This document shows, piece after piece, positions 1 to 8,328 of a stretch of DNA of 64,000 bases. Below the pieces are notes generated by a model that worked only from the letters and a program-made list of their open reading frames with translations, was not told the origin of the DNA and ran no database searches. Every line of letters begins with the position of its first letter. The first letter of the stretch is position 1. A program made the translations under genes and the position numbers. Where the stretch lies: positions 559,062 to 623,061 of the forward strand of contig NZ_KI911471.1 of the NCBI RefSeq assembly GCF_000514815.1. The letters are read 5' to 3'. Source of the DNA: Salinispora fenicalii. GTDB taxonomy: Bacteria; Actinomycetota; Actinomycetes; Mycobacteriales; Micromonosporaceae.

Positions 1-2315
1 TGAACCCGGTCGAACTCTTCCCGGCTCATGACGACGACGCCCTGGTCAATCGGGTACCCGCCGTTGCCCGGCCGGTACTCGGTCCCGCCGTCGCCGGCGT
101 AGTGCTTCACTGAGGCGAGCACCCGGTCGGCGTCCTTCCGGTCGGCCAGCGCGCGGCCCTGGAGCCCGTCGATCACTGTCTCATTGGCGATCACCAGCGC
201 CGGGTCCTCCCCGTACGCCTCGTAGGTGCGCCCCCACCGGTCATCGCGAGCGACGCAGGCGCAGGGCGCGAACGACCACTGCGGACCGGTCGCCCGGGTC
301 TCCTCGGCGGTGACGTGTCCGACTCGTTCGACCAGCTCCGGGTCCCGAGCCGCGCCGAGCCCGATGTTGTGCGGGAAGATCGTGGTGCCCTGGACGTTGC
401 TGTGGCCGTGCACCGCGTCCACGCCGTATAGGAGCGGGATCTGCAGTCGGGTCTGCAGGGTGTACGTCTGGTACCCGTCGACCATGTCCGCCCAGGACTC
501 CGGGGTGTTCGGGGTGGGCGTCGAGCCGCCACCGGAGAGCAGCGAACCGAGTCGCCAGGTGGCCAGGTCGTTCGGCGAGTCGAGGGCGTTCCGCTCGGCC
601 TGGGTCATCTGGCCGACCTTCTCCTCGACCGACATCCGCCCGAGCAGGTCGGCGACCCGCTCCGCAACCGGCCGGGAGGCGTCCAGGTACGGCAGTCCGT
701 GCGCGTTGAGCACGATGTTCGGCGGGTTCTCGGGTACGCCGATGCCGTTGCCGGAGAGGACCAGCGGGATGGTTTCCGCGACCTCTGCCTGCTCGTCGGC
801 GCGGGTCTGGACGGTGATCTGCCGGGTGGTTCCGGAGGCGGTGCCGGCGGGGAAGACGAACTCGCCCTCGACCGGCTCGTAGTCCTCGCCGGCGGTGGCG
901 GTGCCGGCGCCCGTGGCGTACCGCAGGGTCACCTCGTCTTCCAGCGGCGCGTCATCGGTGTTGGTGAGCTGGATCGTGACGGTGGTCGACTCGCCCTCGT
1001 CGAGGAGGCTGACCGCTGGGTCGGCCGCGACCCGTACCGTCGGCCCGACCTGCGGGACGCCGTAGACCTCGACGTCGTCGATGCGGAAGGTGTCGGCGTA
1101 CCCGGAGCGGGGCTGCATCGCGTAGCCCCACATCTGGTCGAGGTCCAGCTCCTGGTTGATACCGCCGATGGGTTGATAGTCGGTGCGGTACTTGAACTGC
1201 GAGAACGGGAGCTCGACCAGGCGCCAGCCGACCCAGTCCTCGGTGAAGCTGGTATTCCAGAGCTCGCTGTGGTCGGCGTCCACCCCGCCGTCCTTGATTT
1301 CCACGTCGATGCGGCGCCCGGCGCCGGGCGCGGCCGGTGGCACGGTCAGCGGGCTGAAGTACCAGAACCGGAATCCGCCGAAGCTGCTCCAGTCCTGCGG
1401 TTCGGTGTTGAAGCTCAGGTTCTGCCCGAAGCCGGCCCAGCTGGTGGTGGTGTCGATGGCCACGGAGAGGGCCTGGTTGTCGGCCGGGGTGCCGTCCCGG
1501 GCGGCGTCCACGTAGCTCAGCTGCGGGATGCGAGAGTCGTCCCCGCTGAAGGTGATGATGCCGGGCTGACCACCGGGCGGGTTGAGCTGCGGCTGCGGGG
1601 CCTCGAAGTCGGCGACCGTCGCCACGTTGGTGAAGAGCTCCACCTGGTCGAAGTGCAGTTCGCCGGCGCCCTGCGGCAGGTTTACCGCGAAGCCCCACAT
1701 CTGGTCGAGCTGCAGCTCCTTGTCCTTGGGGCCGTCCGCTGGCTGGTAGCTGGTGCGCCAGACGAAGTCGGGGAAGATCGTCCGGATCTGCTTCCAGCCG
1801 GTGGAGTCGTCGATGAAGAACGACTCCCACAGCTCGGAGGCCTCACCGTGCTCGCCGCCGTCCTTGATCTCGAACTGGACCTGCCGGCCGCTGCCGTCCC
1901 CCTTCACCCAGAACGAGAAGCCGTCGTACGCCCGCCAGTCCTGGTGGCCGTCCGGCGCGATGAAGTTGTGGGTGAACCCACCCCAGCCGTTGATGTCGTA
2001 CCGGACGGAGAAGGCGTCGTTGTCAGCGCCTGCGCCGGGTCGGTCGTCGCTGGCGACGGTCTCCACTTCGGGCTGCTCGGGTTCGCTGGAGGCGAAGAGG
2101 AAGACCTCGGGGGGTACGCCGTCCTCGTAGTCCTCGATGGTCTGTGTGGCGCTGGCCGGCGATGGCGCGACGGCGGTGTTGGCGGCGAGGACTGGGGCGA
2201 ACAGGTTCTGCGCGGTCCCGGGCAGGACCAGAAGGGATGCGGTGAGGGCGAGGGGGAGCAGGGCGGCGGTTCGGGTACGTATGCCGCCCCGCCTGCGATC
2301 AGGTTCTGGCTGCAC
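1..2315 (-). CDS. Secreted family 3 glycoside hydrolase (beta-glucosidase type) with carbohydrate-binding modules, C-terminus off window
   Basis: The minus strand stays open from a GTG at 2315 to the window edge (771 codons). AGGAGG ends four bases before the GTG. A signal peptide (basic start, then ALLPLALTASLLVLP) is followed by two successive CBM11/CIA30-like beta-sandwich domains (about residues 45-235 and 240-410), each containing DQMWGFA, then a Calx-beta-like region and the GH3 TIM-barrel domain (from about 510; VADLLGRMSVEEK, LLYGVDAVHGHSNV, KHYAGDGGT). These GH3 motifs bind the -1 sugar. The catalytic Asp (SDW/SDY region) lies beyond base 1. Family knowledge predicts hydrolysis of beta-glucan oligosaccharides outside the cell. 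The CebR-like site just upstream supports cellobiose-type control. Confidence 0.9.
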   Translation of the reverse strand, partial: MQPEPDRRRGGIRTRTAALLPLALTASLLVLPGTAQNLFAPVLAANTAVAPSPASATQTIEDYEDGVPPEVFLFASSEPEQPEVETVASDDRPGAGADNDAFSVRYDINGWGGFTHNFIAPDGHQDWRAYDGFSFWVKGDGSGRQVQFEIKDGGEHGEASELWESFFIDDSTGWKQIRTIFPDFVWRTSYQPADGPKDKELQLDQMWGFAVNLPQGAGELHFDQVELFTNVATVADFEAPQPQLNPPGGQPGIITFSGDDSRIPQLSYVDAARDGTPADNQALSVAIDTTTSWAGFGQNLSFNTEPQDWSSFGGFRFWYFSPLTVPPAAPGAGRRIDVEIKDGGVDADHSELWNTSFTEDWVGWRLVELPFSQFKYRTDYQPIGGINQELDLDQMWGYAMQPRSGYADTFRIDDVEVYGVPQVGPTVRVAADPAVSLLDEGESTTVTIQLTNTDDAPLEDEVTLRYATGAGTATAGEDYEPVEGEFVFPAGTASGTTRQITVQTRADEQAEVAETIPLVLSGNGIGVPENPPNIVLNAHGLPYLDASRPVAERVADLLGRMSVEEKVGQMTQAERNALDSPNDLATWRLGSLLSGGGSTPTPNTPESWADMVDGYQTYTLQTRLQIPLLYGVDAVHGHSNVQGTTIFPHNIGLGAARDPELVERVGHVTAEETRATGPQWSFAPCACVARDDRWGRTYEAYGEDPALVIANETVIDGLQGRALADRKDADRVLASVKHYAGDGGTEYRPGNGGYPIDQGVVVMSREEFDRV

Positions 2316-2336
2316 AATGCCTCCTGTAGATGGGTT

Positions 2337-2350
2337 CGGGAACGCTCCCA
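2337..2350 (-). promoter_or_regulatory. CebR-like LacI-family operator upstream of the GH3 gene
   Basis: The plus strand reads CGGGAACGCTCCCA, which matches the CebR consensus TGGGAGCGCTCCCA at 12 of 14 positions. It lies 21 bases upstream of the GTG start. CebR represses cellulose and beta-glucan genes in actinomycetes until cello-oligosaccharide binds. The binding itself is inferred. Confidence 0.6.
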
Positions 2351-2356
2351 TCGATT

Positions 2357-2371
2357 GTTGTAAGCTACAAC
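2357..2371. repeat. Short inverted repeat GTTGTA-N3-TACAAC
   Basis: A perfect 6+6 inverted repeat with a 3-base spacer lies 6 bases beyond the CebR-like site in the GH3 promoter region. It could be a second operator or part of the promoter. No assignment is possible from sequence alone. Confidence 0.35.
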
Positions 2372-2825
2372 ATATTGGCTCCTGCCGTTATGAGGAAGTA
2401 ACAGGTGGGTAACGAGTGGCGAGGTGGATGCGCCGCCCGTGCCCTGCCGCAGCCACCGATCTCGCCGTCACCACGCCACGTCTCGATGTAGGCCCGTCCC
2501 GGGCGGCGGCACTGATGAAAGCCGATTTGTGGTGGTACTCTCCGGCGCACTGTCCACGCGTCCTGAAGGTGTTGCTATGCGGGTGCTCGCCGACCCGGGC
2601 TATGCACACCACAGTCCATGCCGGAGCTGAAGTAGCAGAGGTCGGCGTGGGAGGGTGTGTCTTCGGCAACACCGCGGCCCTCCTGTCACCGCTGGCGGCA
2701 GCGTGCGAACTACCGACGACGGTAGCGACCTGATCGAATGAGCCCGGTACTCCATTCATAGCGTGCCGGCCGTGGCCCGGACTGCTGCGCGATCAGCGAA
2801 GCAACTCGGCGCTGTCGGCTAAGGT
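2372..2825. other. Intergenic stretch without a recognisable gene
   Basis: The open frames on both strands here have no ribosome binding site, no recognisable domain and Arg/Pro/Ala-rich translations typical of GC-rich shadows. I see no RNA gene. Confidence 0.5.
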
Positions 2826-2835
2826 GTTAGCTAAC
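2826..2835. promoter_or_regulatory. Palindrome in toxin-antitoxin promoter, likely autoregulatory operator
   Basis: GTTAGCTAAC is a perfect 10-bp palindrome directly before the antitoxin ribosome binding site, and the half-site GTTAGC recurs at 2846-2851. Phd/VapB antitoxins normally bind such palindromes in their own promoter. This is inference from position and symmetry. Confidence 0.4.
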
Positions 2836-2851
2836 CTGGGAGGTGGTTAGC

Positions 2852-3103
2852 TTGACCGAAGCTGTGCACTACAACATGCATGACGCCAAGACCCACCTGT
2901 CCCGCATCATCGAGCGAGTGGAAGGCGGTGAGGAGGTCTTCATCGACCGGGCGGGCACCCCCGTGGCGAAAGTCGTGCCGTTGGTACGCCGGGTCAACCG
3001 CACCGCGATCGGCTCCCTCAGCGGGCAGCTGGACCTCTCCGGTGATTGGGACTCGCCCCACACCAATGAAGAGATCGCCGGTGACTTCGGCATCAGCGCA
3101 TGA
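2852..3103 (+). CDS. Phd/YefM (VapB-type) antitoxin
   Basis: This is the small antitoxin half of a type II toxin-antitoxin pair. The N-terminal part has the Phd/YefM dimer fold signature (NMHDAKTHLSRIIERVEGGEEVFIDRAGTPVAKV) that binds operator DNA; the C-terminal tail would wrap and neutralise the PIN toxin. The start is uncertain: a GTG at 2843 lies too close to the GGGAGG at 2838-2843, whereas the TTG at 2852 has ideal spacing. The stop overlaps the toxin start by ATGA, giving translational coupling. Confidence 0.85.
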   Translation: MTEAVHYNMHDAKTHLSRIIERVEGGEEVFIDRAGTPVAKVVPLVRRVNRTAIGSLSGQLDLSGDWDSPHTNEEIAGDFGISA

Positions 3104-3474
3104 GTCTGTTACTGGATACCCATGTCGCGCTCTGGGCCATCACCGGCGATGCAAACCTGGAACCGGCATTCCTTGATCGGCTTCGTCATGATCCGGACAT
3201 CTTTCTTTCGCCGGTGACCCTCTGGGAGATCACCATCAAGCAAGCGGCGGGGAAGCTCGCCGGACCGTCCGACCTCGCCGAGCGGGTCCGGGGCATGGGC
3301 TTTCGCGAATTGGCGGTGACGCACGCTCACGCGATCGCCGCTGGACGCCTCCCACCGCATCACCGTGATCCCTTCGACCGGATGCTGGTGGCACAGGCAA
3401 CTACGGAAGGCATGACGTTGGCCTCGCGCGATGGGTCGATCGCGCGGTACGACGTGGACCTCCTCAAGGTCTGA
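3100..3474 (+). CDS. VapC-like PIN-domain ribonuclease toxin
   Basis: The 124-residue PIN-domain protein keeps the acidic metal-binding residues of the family: Asp in LLLDTHVALW near the N-terminus, Glu in LWEITIKQ, Asp in HHRDPFDRMLVAQA and Asp in ASRDG. PIN toxins cleave RNA with Mg2+ and are held inactive by the cognate antitoxin. The start overlaps the antitoxin stop. The length is normal and no lesion is visible, so the pair is probably functional. The RNA target cannot be read from sequence. Confidence 0.88.
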   Translation: MSLLLDTHVALWAITGDANLEPAFLDRLRHDPDIFLSPVTLWEITIKQAAGKLAGPSDLAERVRGMGFRELAVTHAHAIAAGRLPPHHRDPFDRMLVAQATTEGMTLASRDGSIARYDVDLLKV

Positions 3475-3556
3475 CCCGCCCTCCGCTCGGTGGTGCGGTG
3501 CCCAGCCGAGCTGGCCTACCCGCCGCCAGATGGAACGGGAGGTCGCCGCGGAGGTC

Positions 3557-5068
3557 TCAGCCGTGGGCGGAGATGCGGTCGGCGCGGTGCAGCAGCGCGG
3601 CGGCGACGAGGCCGCCGACCAGGACGGCCACCGCTCCCACCGTCTGGCCGGTACGCAGCGCGTCGGCGAAGGCGGCGGTGACCGCCTCCCGGTCCGGGCC
3701 CGCCGCGGCCAGGGCCGCGGGGAACGAGCCGGCGCCGGCCAGCGCGGCGGGCAACAGCGCGGCGAAGCGGGCGTTGAGCACCGCACCCAGCACGGCGATG
3801 CCGAGGCTGCTGCCCACCTCGGTCATGGTGCCGTCCACGCCGGCCCCGGCGCCCGCCTTGTCCGTGGGGATCGCGCTCATCACCGCCTCAACGATGGCCG
3901 GGTTCGCCAGCGCGCAGCCCGTACCCATGATGAGCAATCCGGTCAGTAGTGCGCCGTAACTGTCGGTGGGGACGTGGGTAACCAGCGCCAGCCCGCCGGC
4001 GAGCAGGGTCATTCCGGTGGCGATGGCGGCCGGTAGCCCGAGCCGGCGGATTATCCGCGTGGCGATGCCGCCAACGTTGAGCACCACGATGGAGAGCGCG
4101 AACGGCACCATCCGCAGCCCGGCCTCCCAGGCGGGGTAGCCACGGACGAACTGCAGGTGCTGGGTGAGGAGGAAGAGTGCGCCGGTGGCGCCGAACGTGA
4201 TCAGCACGACGCCGCAGACCGCGCCGACGAAGCGGCGGTTCCGGAAGAAGTGCATGTCCAGCATCGGGTGGGCGACCCGCTGCTCCCAGCGGACGAAGAG
4301 CACCAGCAGCAGCACGCCGGCGATGCCCGCGCCGAGCACCTTCGTCGAGGCCCAGCCGAGCTCCGGACCGGAGATGATCGCCCAGACGATCGCGGTCAGG
4401 CCGACGGTGGAGAGCGCCACTCCGACCAGGTCGAGGCGGCCGCTGGCCGGATTGCGTGACTCCGGGACCAGCGCCCGCCCGGCGAGTAGACAGACCAGCA
4501 CGATCGGGATGTTCATCAGGAAGATCGCACCCCACGGCAGGTGGGCGAGGACGATCCCACCGATCGGTGGCCCGGCGGCGAAGCCCAGCGCGCTGGTCGC
4601 TGCCCAGATGCCGATTGCCCGGGACCGTTCGGCGGAGTCGAAGACCTGCATGGCGATGGCGAGGGTGGTGGTGACCAGCAGCGCGCCTCCCACGCCCATT
4701 CCGGCCCGGGCGGCGATCAACTGCTCGGAGGTACGGGCGAGGCCAGCCGCCAGCGAGCCCACGCCGAACAGCACCAGCCCGATCAGCAGCATCCGCCGCC
4801 GTCCGTACCGGTCCACGGCACTGCCCGCACTGAGCAGCAGTCCGGAGAGCACCAACGCGTACGCGTTGATCATCCACTGCACGTCAGCGGTGCCCGCGTC
4901 GAGCTCCACTGTGAGTACCGGAACCGCCACCGTCAACACGGTGTTGTCCAGCACCACGACGAGTTGGGTCAGGCAGAGGATCGCGAGAATCAGCCAGCGG
5001 TGCGGCACCTTGCCGCCCGCGACGGGGAGGTCGACCGGCGCCGGCGCGGTCGCTGAGGCGCCGCTCAT
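3557..5068 (-). CDS. DHA2-type MFS drug/siderophore exporter
   Basis: A 503-residue membrane protein with about 14 hydrophobic segments and the MFS motifs QWMINAYALVLSGLLL and DRYGRRRMLLIG, typical of the DHA2 (EmrB/QacA) proton antiporters. I start at the ATG at 5068; the reading frame is open upstream but that part is low-complexity and unlike the family. It lies 46 bases downstream of the siderophore-interacting protein on the same strand and probably shares its iron-regulated promoter, which suggests export of a siderophore. That substrate is an inference. Confidence 0.85.
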   Translation of the reverse strand: MSGASATAPAPVDLPVAGGKVPHRWLILAILCLTQLVVVLDNTVLTVAVPVLTVELDAGTADVQWMINAYALVLSGLLLSAGSAVDRYGRRRMLLIGLVLFGVGSLAAGLARTSEQLIAARAGMGVGGALLVTTTLAIAMQVFDSAERSRAIGIWAATSALGFAAGPPIGGIVLAHLPWGAIFLMNIPIVLVCLLAGRALVPESRNPASGRLDLVGVALSTVGLTAIVWAIISGPELGWASTKVLGAGIAGVLLLVLFVRWEQRVAHPMLDMHFFRNRRFVGAVCGVVLITFGATGALFLLTQHLQFVRGYPAWEAGLRMVPFALSIVVLNVGGIATRIIRRLGLPAAIATGMTLLAGGLALVTHVPTDSYGALLTGLLIMGTGCALANPAIVEAVMSAIPTDKAGAGAGVDGTMTEVGSSLGIAVLGAVLNARFAALLPAALAGAGSFPAALAAAGPDREAVTAAFADALRTGQTVGAVAVLVGGLVAAALLHRADRISAHG

Positions 5069-5114
5069 TGCGCCGCGGCTTCGTAGTGCATGGCCTGGCT
5101 GCCGAGTCGGCCCA

Positions 5115-5825
5115 TCAGGCGACCCGCCAGTAGCCGAGGGAGGTGAGCTGGTGCTTGCTGACGCCGAGCGTCCGCCGTACGTGCCGGGTGATGCGGCGGG
5201 TGCTGGCCGCCTCACACGCCACCCAGTAGTGCGCGGTTTCGCCGGACGGTAGCGCGGCGCAGACGGTGTCGACCAGGTGTCGCCCATTGTCGCGGCGCGG
5301 CACCCATGTCACGTTGTGGTGTGCCCGGGCGCGCGGAGTCAATGCCTTCTCGTCTTCATGGGCGAACTCCAGCCACACGGTTGCGGGGATGTCGGCGCTG
5401 GCGTCCAGGAGGCTGTTGACCGCCGGTAGCGACGTCGCGTCCCCGACCAGGTAGAGGTGCTCCGGTGCCGGGTCGGGCAGTTGGAAGGTGCTGCCCTGCA
5501 CAGTCGCGTCGATGGTGTCGCCGACCTGCGCGGTGGTGGCCCAGTGGGCGGCGCAGCCATCGTGGATGGCGAATTCCAGGGTGAATCGTCCGGTTGCTGG
5601 ATCTGGGTCGACCAGCGTGTAAGCCCGCTGATGCGCCCGGCCGTTGGTGTCGAACCAGAGCCGGATCCACATCGTCGGGTGTACGCCGCACGCTGCGAGG
5701 AGCCCACCGTCGTCGAGGAGTAGCCGCTGGTAGCGCCCGGCAACCGACTCGGTGCTTAACACGGTGAGCCGGAAGTCCCGACCGCCCATGGCCCGGAGGA
5801 CCAGGCCCTCCCAGTTTCGTTTCAC
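5115..5825 (-). CDS. Siderophore-interacting protein (FAD-dependent ferric-siderophore reductase)
   Basis: The 236-residue cytosolic flavoprotein belongs to the SIP/ViuB family, which releases iron from imported ferric siderophores by reduction. Visible family features are the FAD-binding segment RAYTLVDPDPATGRFTLEF, the following IHDGCAAHWATTAQVGD loop, and the NAD(P)H domain start YLVGDATSLPAVNSLLD. Two overlapping iron boxes end at 5871, immediately upstream. The exporter follows, so the pair looks like an iron-repressed operon. Confidence 0.88.
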   Translation of the reverse strand: MKRNWEGLVLRAMGGRDFRLTVLSTESVAGRYQRLLLDDGGLLAACGVHPTMWIRLWFDTNGRAHQRAYTLVDPDPATGRFTLEFAIHDGCAAHWATTAQVGDTIDATVQGSTFQLPDPAPEHLYLVGDATSLPAVNSLLDASADIPATVWLEFAHEDEKALTPRARAHHNVTWVPRRDNGRHLVDTVCAALPSGETAHYWVACEAASTRRITRHVRRTLGVSKHQLTSLGYWRVA

Positions 5826-5837
5826 AAACCCTCCAGC

Positions 5838-5871
5838 TAAGGTCAGCCTAAGTTAGGAGAGGTTAACCTAA
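5838..5871 (-). promoter_or_regulatory. Two overlapping DmdR/IdeR-type iron boxes
   Basis: TTAGGAGAGGTTAACCTAA (5853-5871) matches the iron-box consensus TTAGGTTAGGCTAACCTAA at 16 of 19 positions. TAAGGTCAGCCTAAGTTAG (5838-5856) matches the reverse orientation at 14 of 19. Both lie within 50 bases of the siderophore-interacting gene start. DtxR-family repressors (DmdR1/IdeR) bind such sites with Fe2+. Confidence 0.75.
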
Positions 5872-5921
5872 GCGGAGCTCTGATGGTACCGCTCCTTGCC
5901 CGCCGGGCCCCAAGCTGCTGA

Positions 5922-6326
5922 TGTTTCCTCGACGGGCTGGACACTCACCACGCGTATCTGATTCTGCTGAACGGTGAGCCGGTTGGACTGTTCCAGACCT
6001 ATCGGCCGGAGGCGGACCCGGTGGGTGAGCGCTATGCGGTGCAGGTAGGGGACATGGGACTGCACCTGCTGCTCAACCCACCCCGGCGCTACCTCCGCGG
6101 CCTCACCACGGCCGTCGGTCCCGCGCTGGTCCGGTTCCTGCTACAAGATCCGGCCATTCGGCGCATCGTGGTGGAGCCGGACGTGCGCAACGAGGCTGCG
6201 CTGCGCCGGCTGCGGATCGAAGGGTTCACCTTCGCCGCGGAGATCGACATGCCCGACAAGCGGGCCCAACTGGCATTTCTGACCCGAGCCCGGTTCGAAG
6301 CCGACCATCCGACCCCGGTGGGATAG
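5922..6326 (+). pseudogene. N-terminally truncated siderophore GNAT acyltransferase (IucB/AlcB type)
   Basis: The frame encodes the C-terminal two thirds of a siderophore-biosynthetic N-acyltransferase: HHAYLILLNGEPVGLFQTY, DPVGERYAVQVGDMGLHLL, RIVVEPDVRNEAALRRLRIEGF and a final MPDKRAQLAFL. The same frame is closed by TGA at 5919-5921, directly before the first homologous residue, and the family's N-terminal segment is absent. A GTG at 6021 could start only a shorter piece. The remnant abuts the iron boxes, so a siderophore locus was probably deleted here. Family assignment is confident; loss of function is inferred. Confidence 0.7.
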
Positions 6327-6631
6327 GAATTCACCCGCAACGGAGCCCTTGGGTGTCGGGCGGGTAGGTGTCGGGCCACAGAAGGGTGGCGTGACCCCGC
6401 CAGGCGACTTTACGCCGGGATGCACCCACAGACATCGGTGGTTGGAACTGCGATGCTTTACGTGGCACAGCGCGGGGGATTTGCTCGGGGTTCCGGCTGC
6501 TCCCTTACTCGGAGTGGCCCGGAGGGTAGGGAATTCGAGCAGGTTAATGGTATGTGACTGGTTGTTGTCATGGTGGCCGCGCTGACGAAAGCACCAGAAC
6601 TGCTGATCATATTCCGATGAGAGGAAGTGTC
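6327..6631. other. Upstream region of the tachylectin-type gene, no gene seen
   Basis: About 300 bases with no supported reading frame. It must hold the promoter of the gene that follows, but I could not identify convincing -35/-10 elements. Confidence 0.4.
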
Positions 6632-7930
6632 GTGCACGTGGGTTTGAAGAATCCGAAGCTGGCTGCTCTGGCGGCTGTCGCCGCAGTGGTGGCGGCTGGT
6701 GTTGCGGCTCCGGCCGCAGCTCAGGCGGCTCCCGCAACACCTCCATTTGGGTCTACAATCGACGGATATGCGGCGTATGATGGCCAGGACACGTGTGATC
6801 CAACTGCCAAACCCGGCGTAGTCGCCTTTAGGGACCTGCTGAACGCTACCTATGATACCCACCAGTCAGGTATCGGACGCCAGTGTGATGGCGGCAGTGT
6901 CAGCGAGCACCATGAAGGACGAGCTCTCGACTACCACTTCAACTATTACAATTCGGCCGATCGTGCGGACGCGACCGACCTACTCAACTGGCTGCTTGCC
7001 ACGGACTCCTACGGCAATAAGCACGCTATGGCCCGCCGGCTTGGCATTATGTATATCATTTGGAACAAGCAGATTTGGTCGTCGTACGACGCTTCTTCCG
7101 GTTGGCGGCCCTACAGTGGGGCCAGCCCGCACACCGACCACATTCACTTCAGCTTCAGCTGGGCTGGTGCGGAGAAGCGCACCACGTGGTGGTCGGCGAA
7201 TCAGGTAGCCGGCAACGCCTCGGTGTATGGCATCCTCCCCGACGGCCGGCTTACCTACTCGGTGATCGATGCGCCTACCGGGGACCGGACGTTTGGGCCG
7301 GTGATCTCCAGTGCCTCCCTGGGCTTCACCCCAAAGGCGATGGCTACGATGAACTTCAACACCATCCTGGTCACTTCCACGGCCGGCAAGCTCTACCGGG
7401 TTGATGTCAACACGAACAATGCCTCGCTTACCTTCGAGCCCCCCGTCGAGATCGACTCGAGGGGTTGGGTGCATGACCTGCTCGCGTACGACGGCGCCGG
7501 CCACCTCTTCGGCATCTCTGATGGCCAACTGCGCCGGTACGGCGTCACCGTCGCGACGCATTCAGTCACGATCAACAGCAATACGGTGATCGCGGACAGC
7601 GGCTTCACGCTGAACACGCTTACCGCTACCGGCCCGAACTGGATCCTCGGGACGACCAGTGACGGCACCCTCCGGTCATACAAGATCAACGGTGCCGGCG
7701 ACTGGGACGGGGCCACACTCGACCCCGACGGCTGGGGCTTTACCCATCTGATGTCGCCCGGTGGGGGCATCTACTACGCCCGCGACGCGAGCGGGGCGAT
7801 GTACCACTACCAGGATGTCAATCCGTACGACCGGAACGGCAGCGACGTGGTGTACCACTTGGACGATCCAGTGGATACAGGCGGATGGACCCAGAGCCTC
7901 TTGTCGACCCAGCCCGACACCATCAGCTGA
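6632..7930 (+). CDS. Secreted protein: extensin/peptidase M15-like N-terminal domain plus tachylectin-like beta-propeller
   Basis: A 432-residue exported protein. The GTG at 6632 follows AGAGGAAG at good spacing; the next ~32 residues are a signal peptide (LAALAAVAAVVAAGVAAPAAAQA). Residues ~40-190 resemble the extensin-like/D-Ala-D-Ala peptidase fold: EHHEGRALDYHFN supplies His and Asp and HTDHIHFSF supplies paired His, as zinc ligands. Residues ~200-430 form repeated units (VYGILPDGRLTYS, LFGISDGQLRRYG, WILGTTSDGTLRSYK) like tachylectin-2 propellers that bind sugars. It may act on or bind cell-wall material outside the cell. Substrate unknown. Base composition is a little lower in GC than its neighbours. 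Confidence 0.75.
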   Translation: MHVGLKNPKLAALAAVAAVVAAGVAAPAAAQAAPATPPFGSTIDGYAAYDGQDTCDPTAKPGVVAFRDLLNATYDTHQSGIGRQCDGGSVSEHHEGRALDYHFNYYNSADRADATDLLNWLLATDSYGNKHAMARRLGIMYIIWNKQIWSSYDASSGWRPYSGASPHTDHIHFSFSWAGAEKRTTWWSANQVAGNASVYGILPDGRLTYSVIDAPTGDRTFGPVISSASLGFTPKAMATMNFNTILVTSTAGKLYRVDVNTNNASLTFEPPVEIDSRGWVHDLLAYDGAGHLFGISDGQLRRYGVTVATHSVTINSNTVIADSGFTLNTLTATGPNWILGTTSDGTLRSYKINGAGDWDGATLDPDGWGFTHLMSPGGGIYYARDASGAMYHYQDVNPYDRNGSDVVYHLDDPVDTGGWTQSLLSTQPDTIS

Positions 7931-8002
7931 CCACGACGACTTCAACGCCGCCCGTCGCGACAACCGGTCGCGGCGGGCGACGCTTGTCAGGCCGCCTCCA
8001 CA

Positions 8003-8325
8003 ATCGAAGACCATCCAACGGTGCGCGATGGACTGCAGCTGGCGGCGACCCGGCAGGGCCACACGGTGGCCGCGGTGGCGACCGGCGAGCAGGGGCTGGC
8101 CCAAGTGCACGAGGACGCCTGGGATGTCGTCGTCCTTGACCTCATGCTGCCGGGGAGGGACGGGTTCGAGATCTGTCCGCGGATCCGGAGCCTCGGCGAC
8201 CTCCCGATCATCATGCTCACCGCCAGCAACGACGACATCGACATTACGGTGGGACTGGAGGCGGGCACCGACGACGTGGTGAATCCGGTGCGGGCCCGGG
8301 TGCTGGAGGTGCGAATCCTGCGGTG
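8003..8325 (+). pseudogene. Fragment of a response-regulator receiver domain
   Basis: The frame contains EDHPTVRDGLQLA, the phosphoacceptor segment VVVLDLMLPGRDGFEI, the switch residue region IIMLTAS and the start of the last helix (VRARVLEVRI). The first beta strand is missing and homology stops abruptly next to the end of the opposite-strand regulator at 8329; no DNA-binding domain follows. An intact OmpR-type regulator would need about 120 more codons. I read this as a gene broken at the edge of the RiPP region. Confidence 0.65.
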
Positions 8326-8328
8326 GGG

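Noticed and set aside
699..2363. Long plus-strand frame of 554 codons
   Set aside because: It is the antisense shadow of the glycoside hydrolase, whose signal peptide, domains and motifs read well on the minus strand.
2388..2759. 123-codon minus-strand frame next to the toxin-antitoxin pair
   Set aside because: No site for initiation and low-complexity translation; not supported as a gene.
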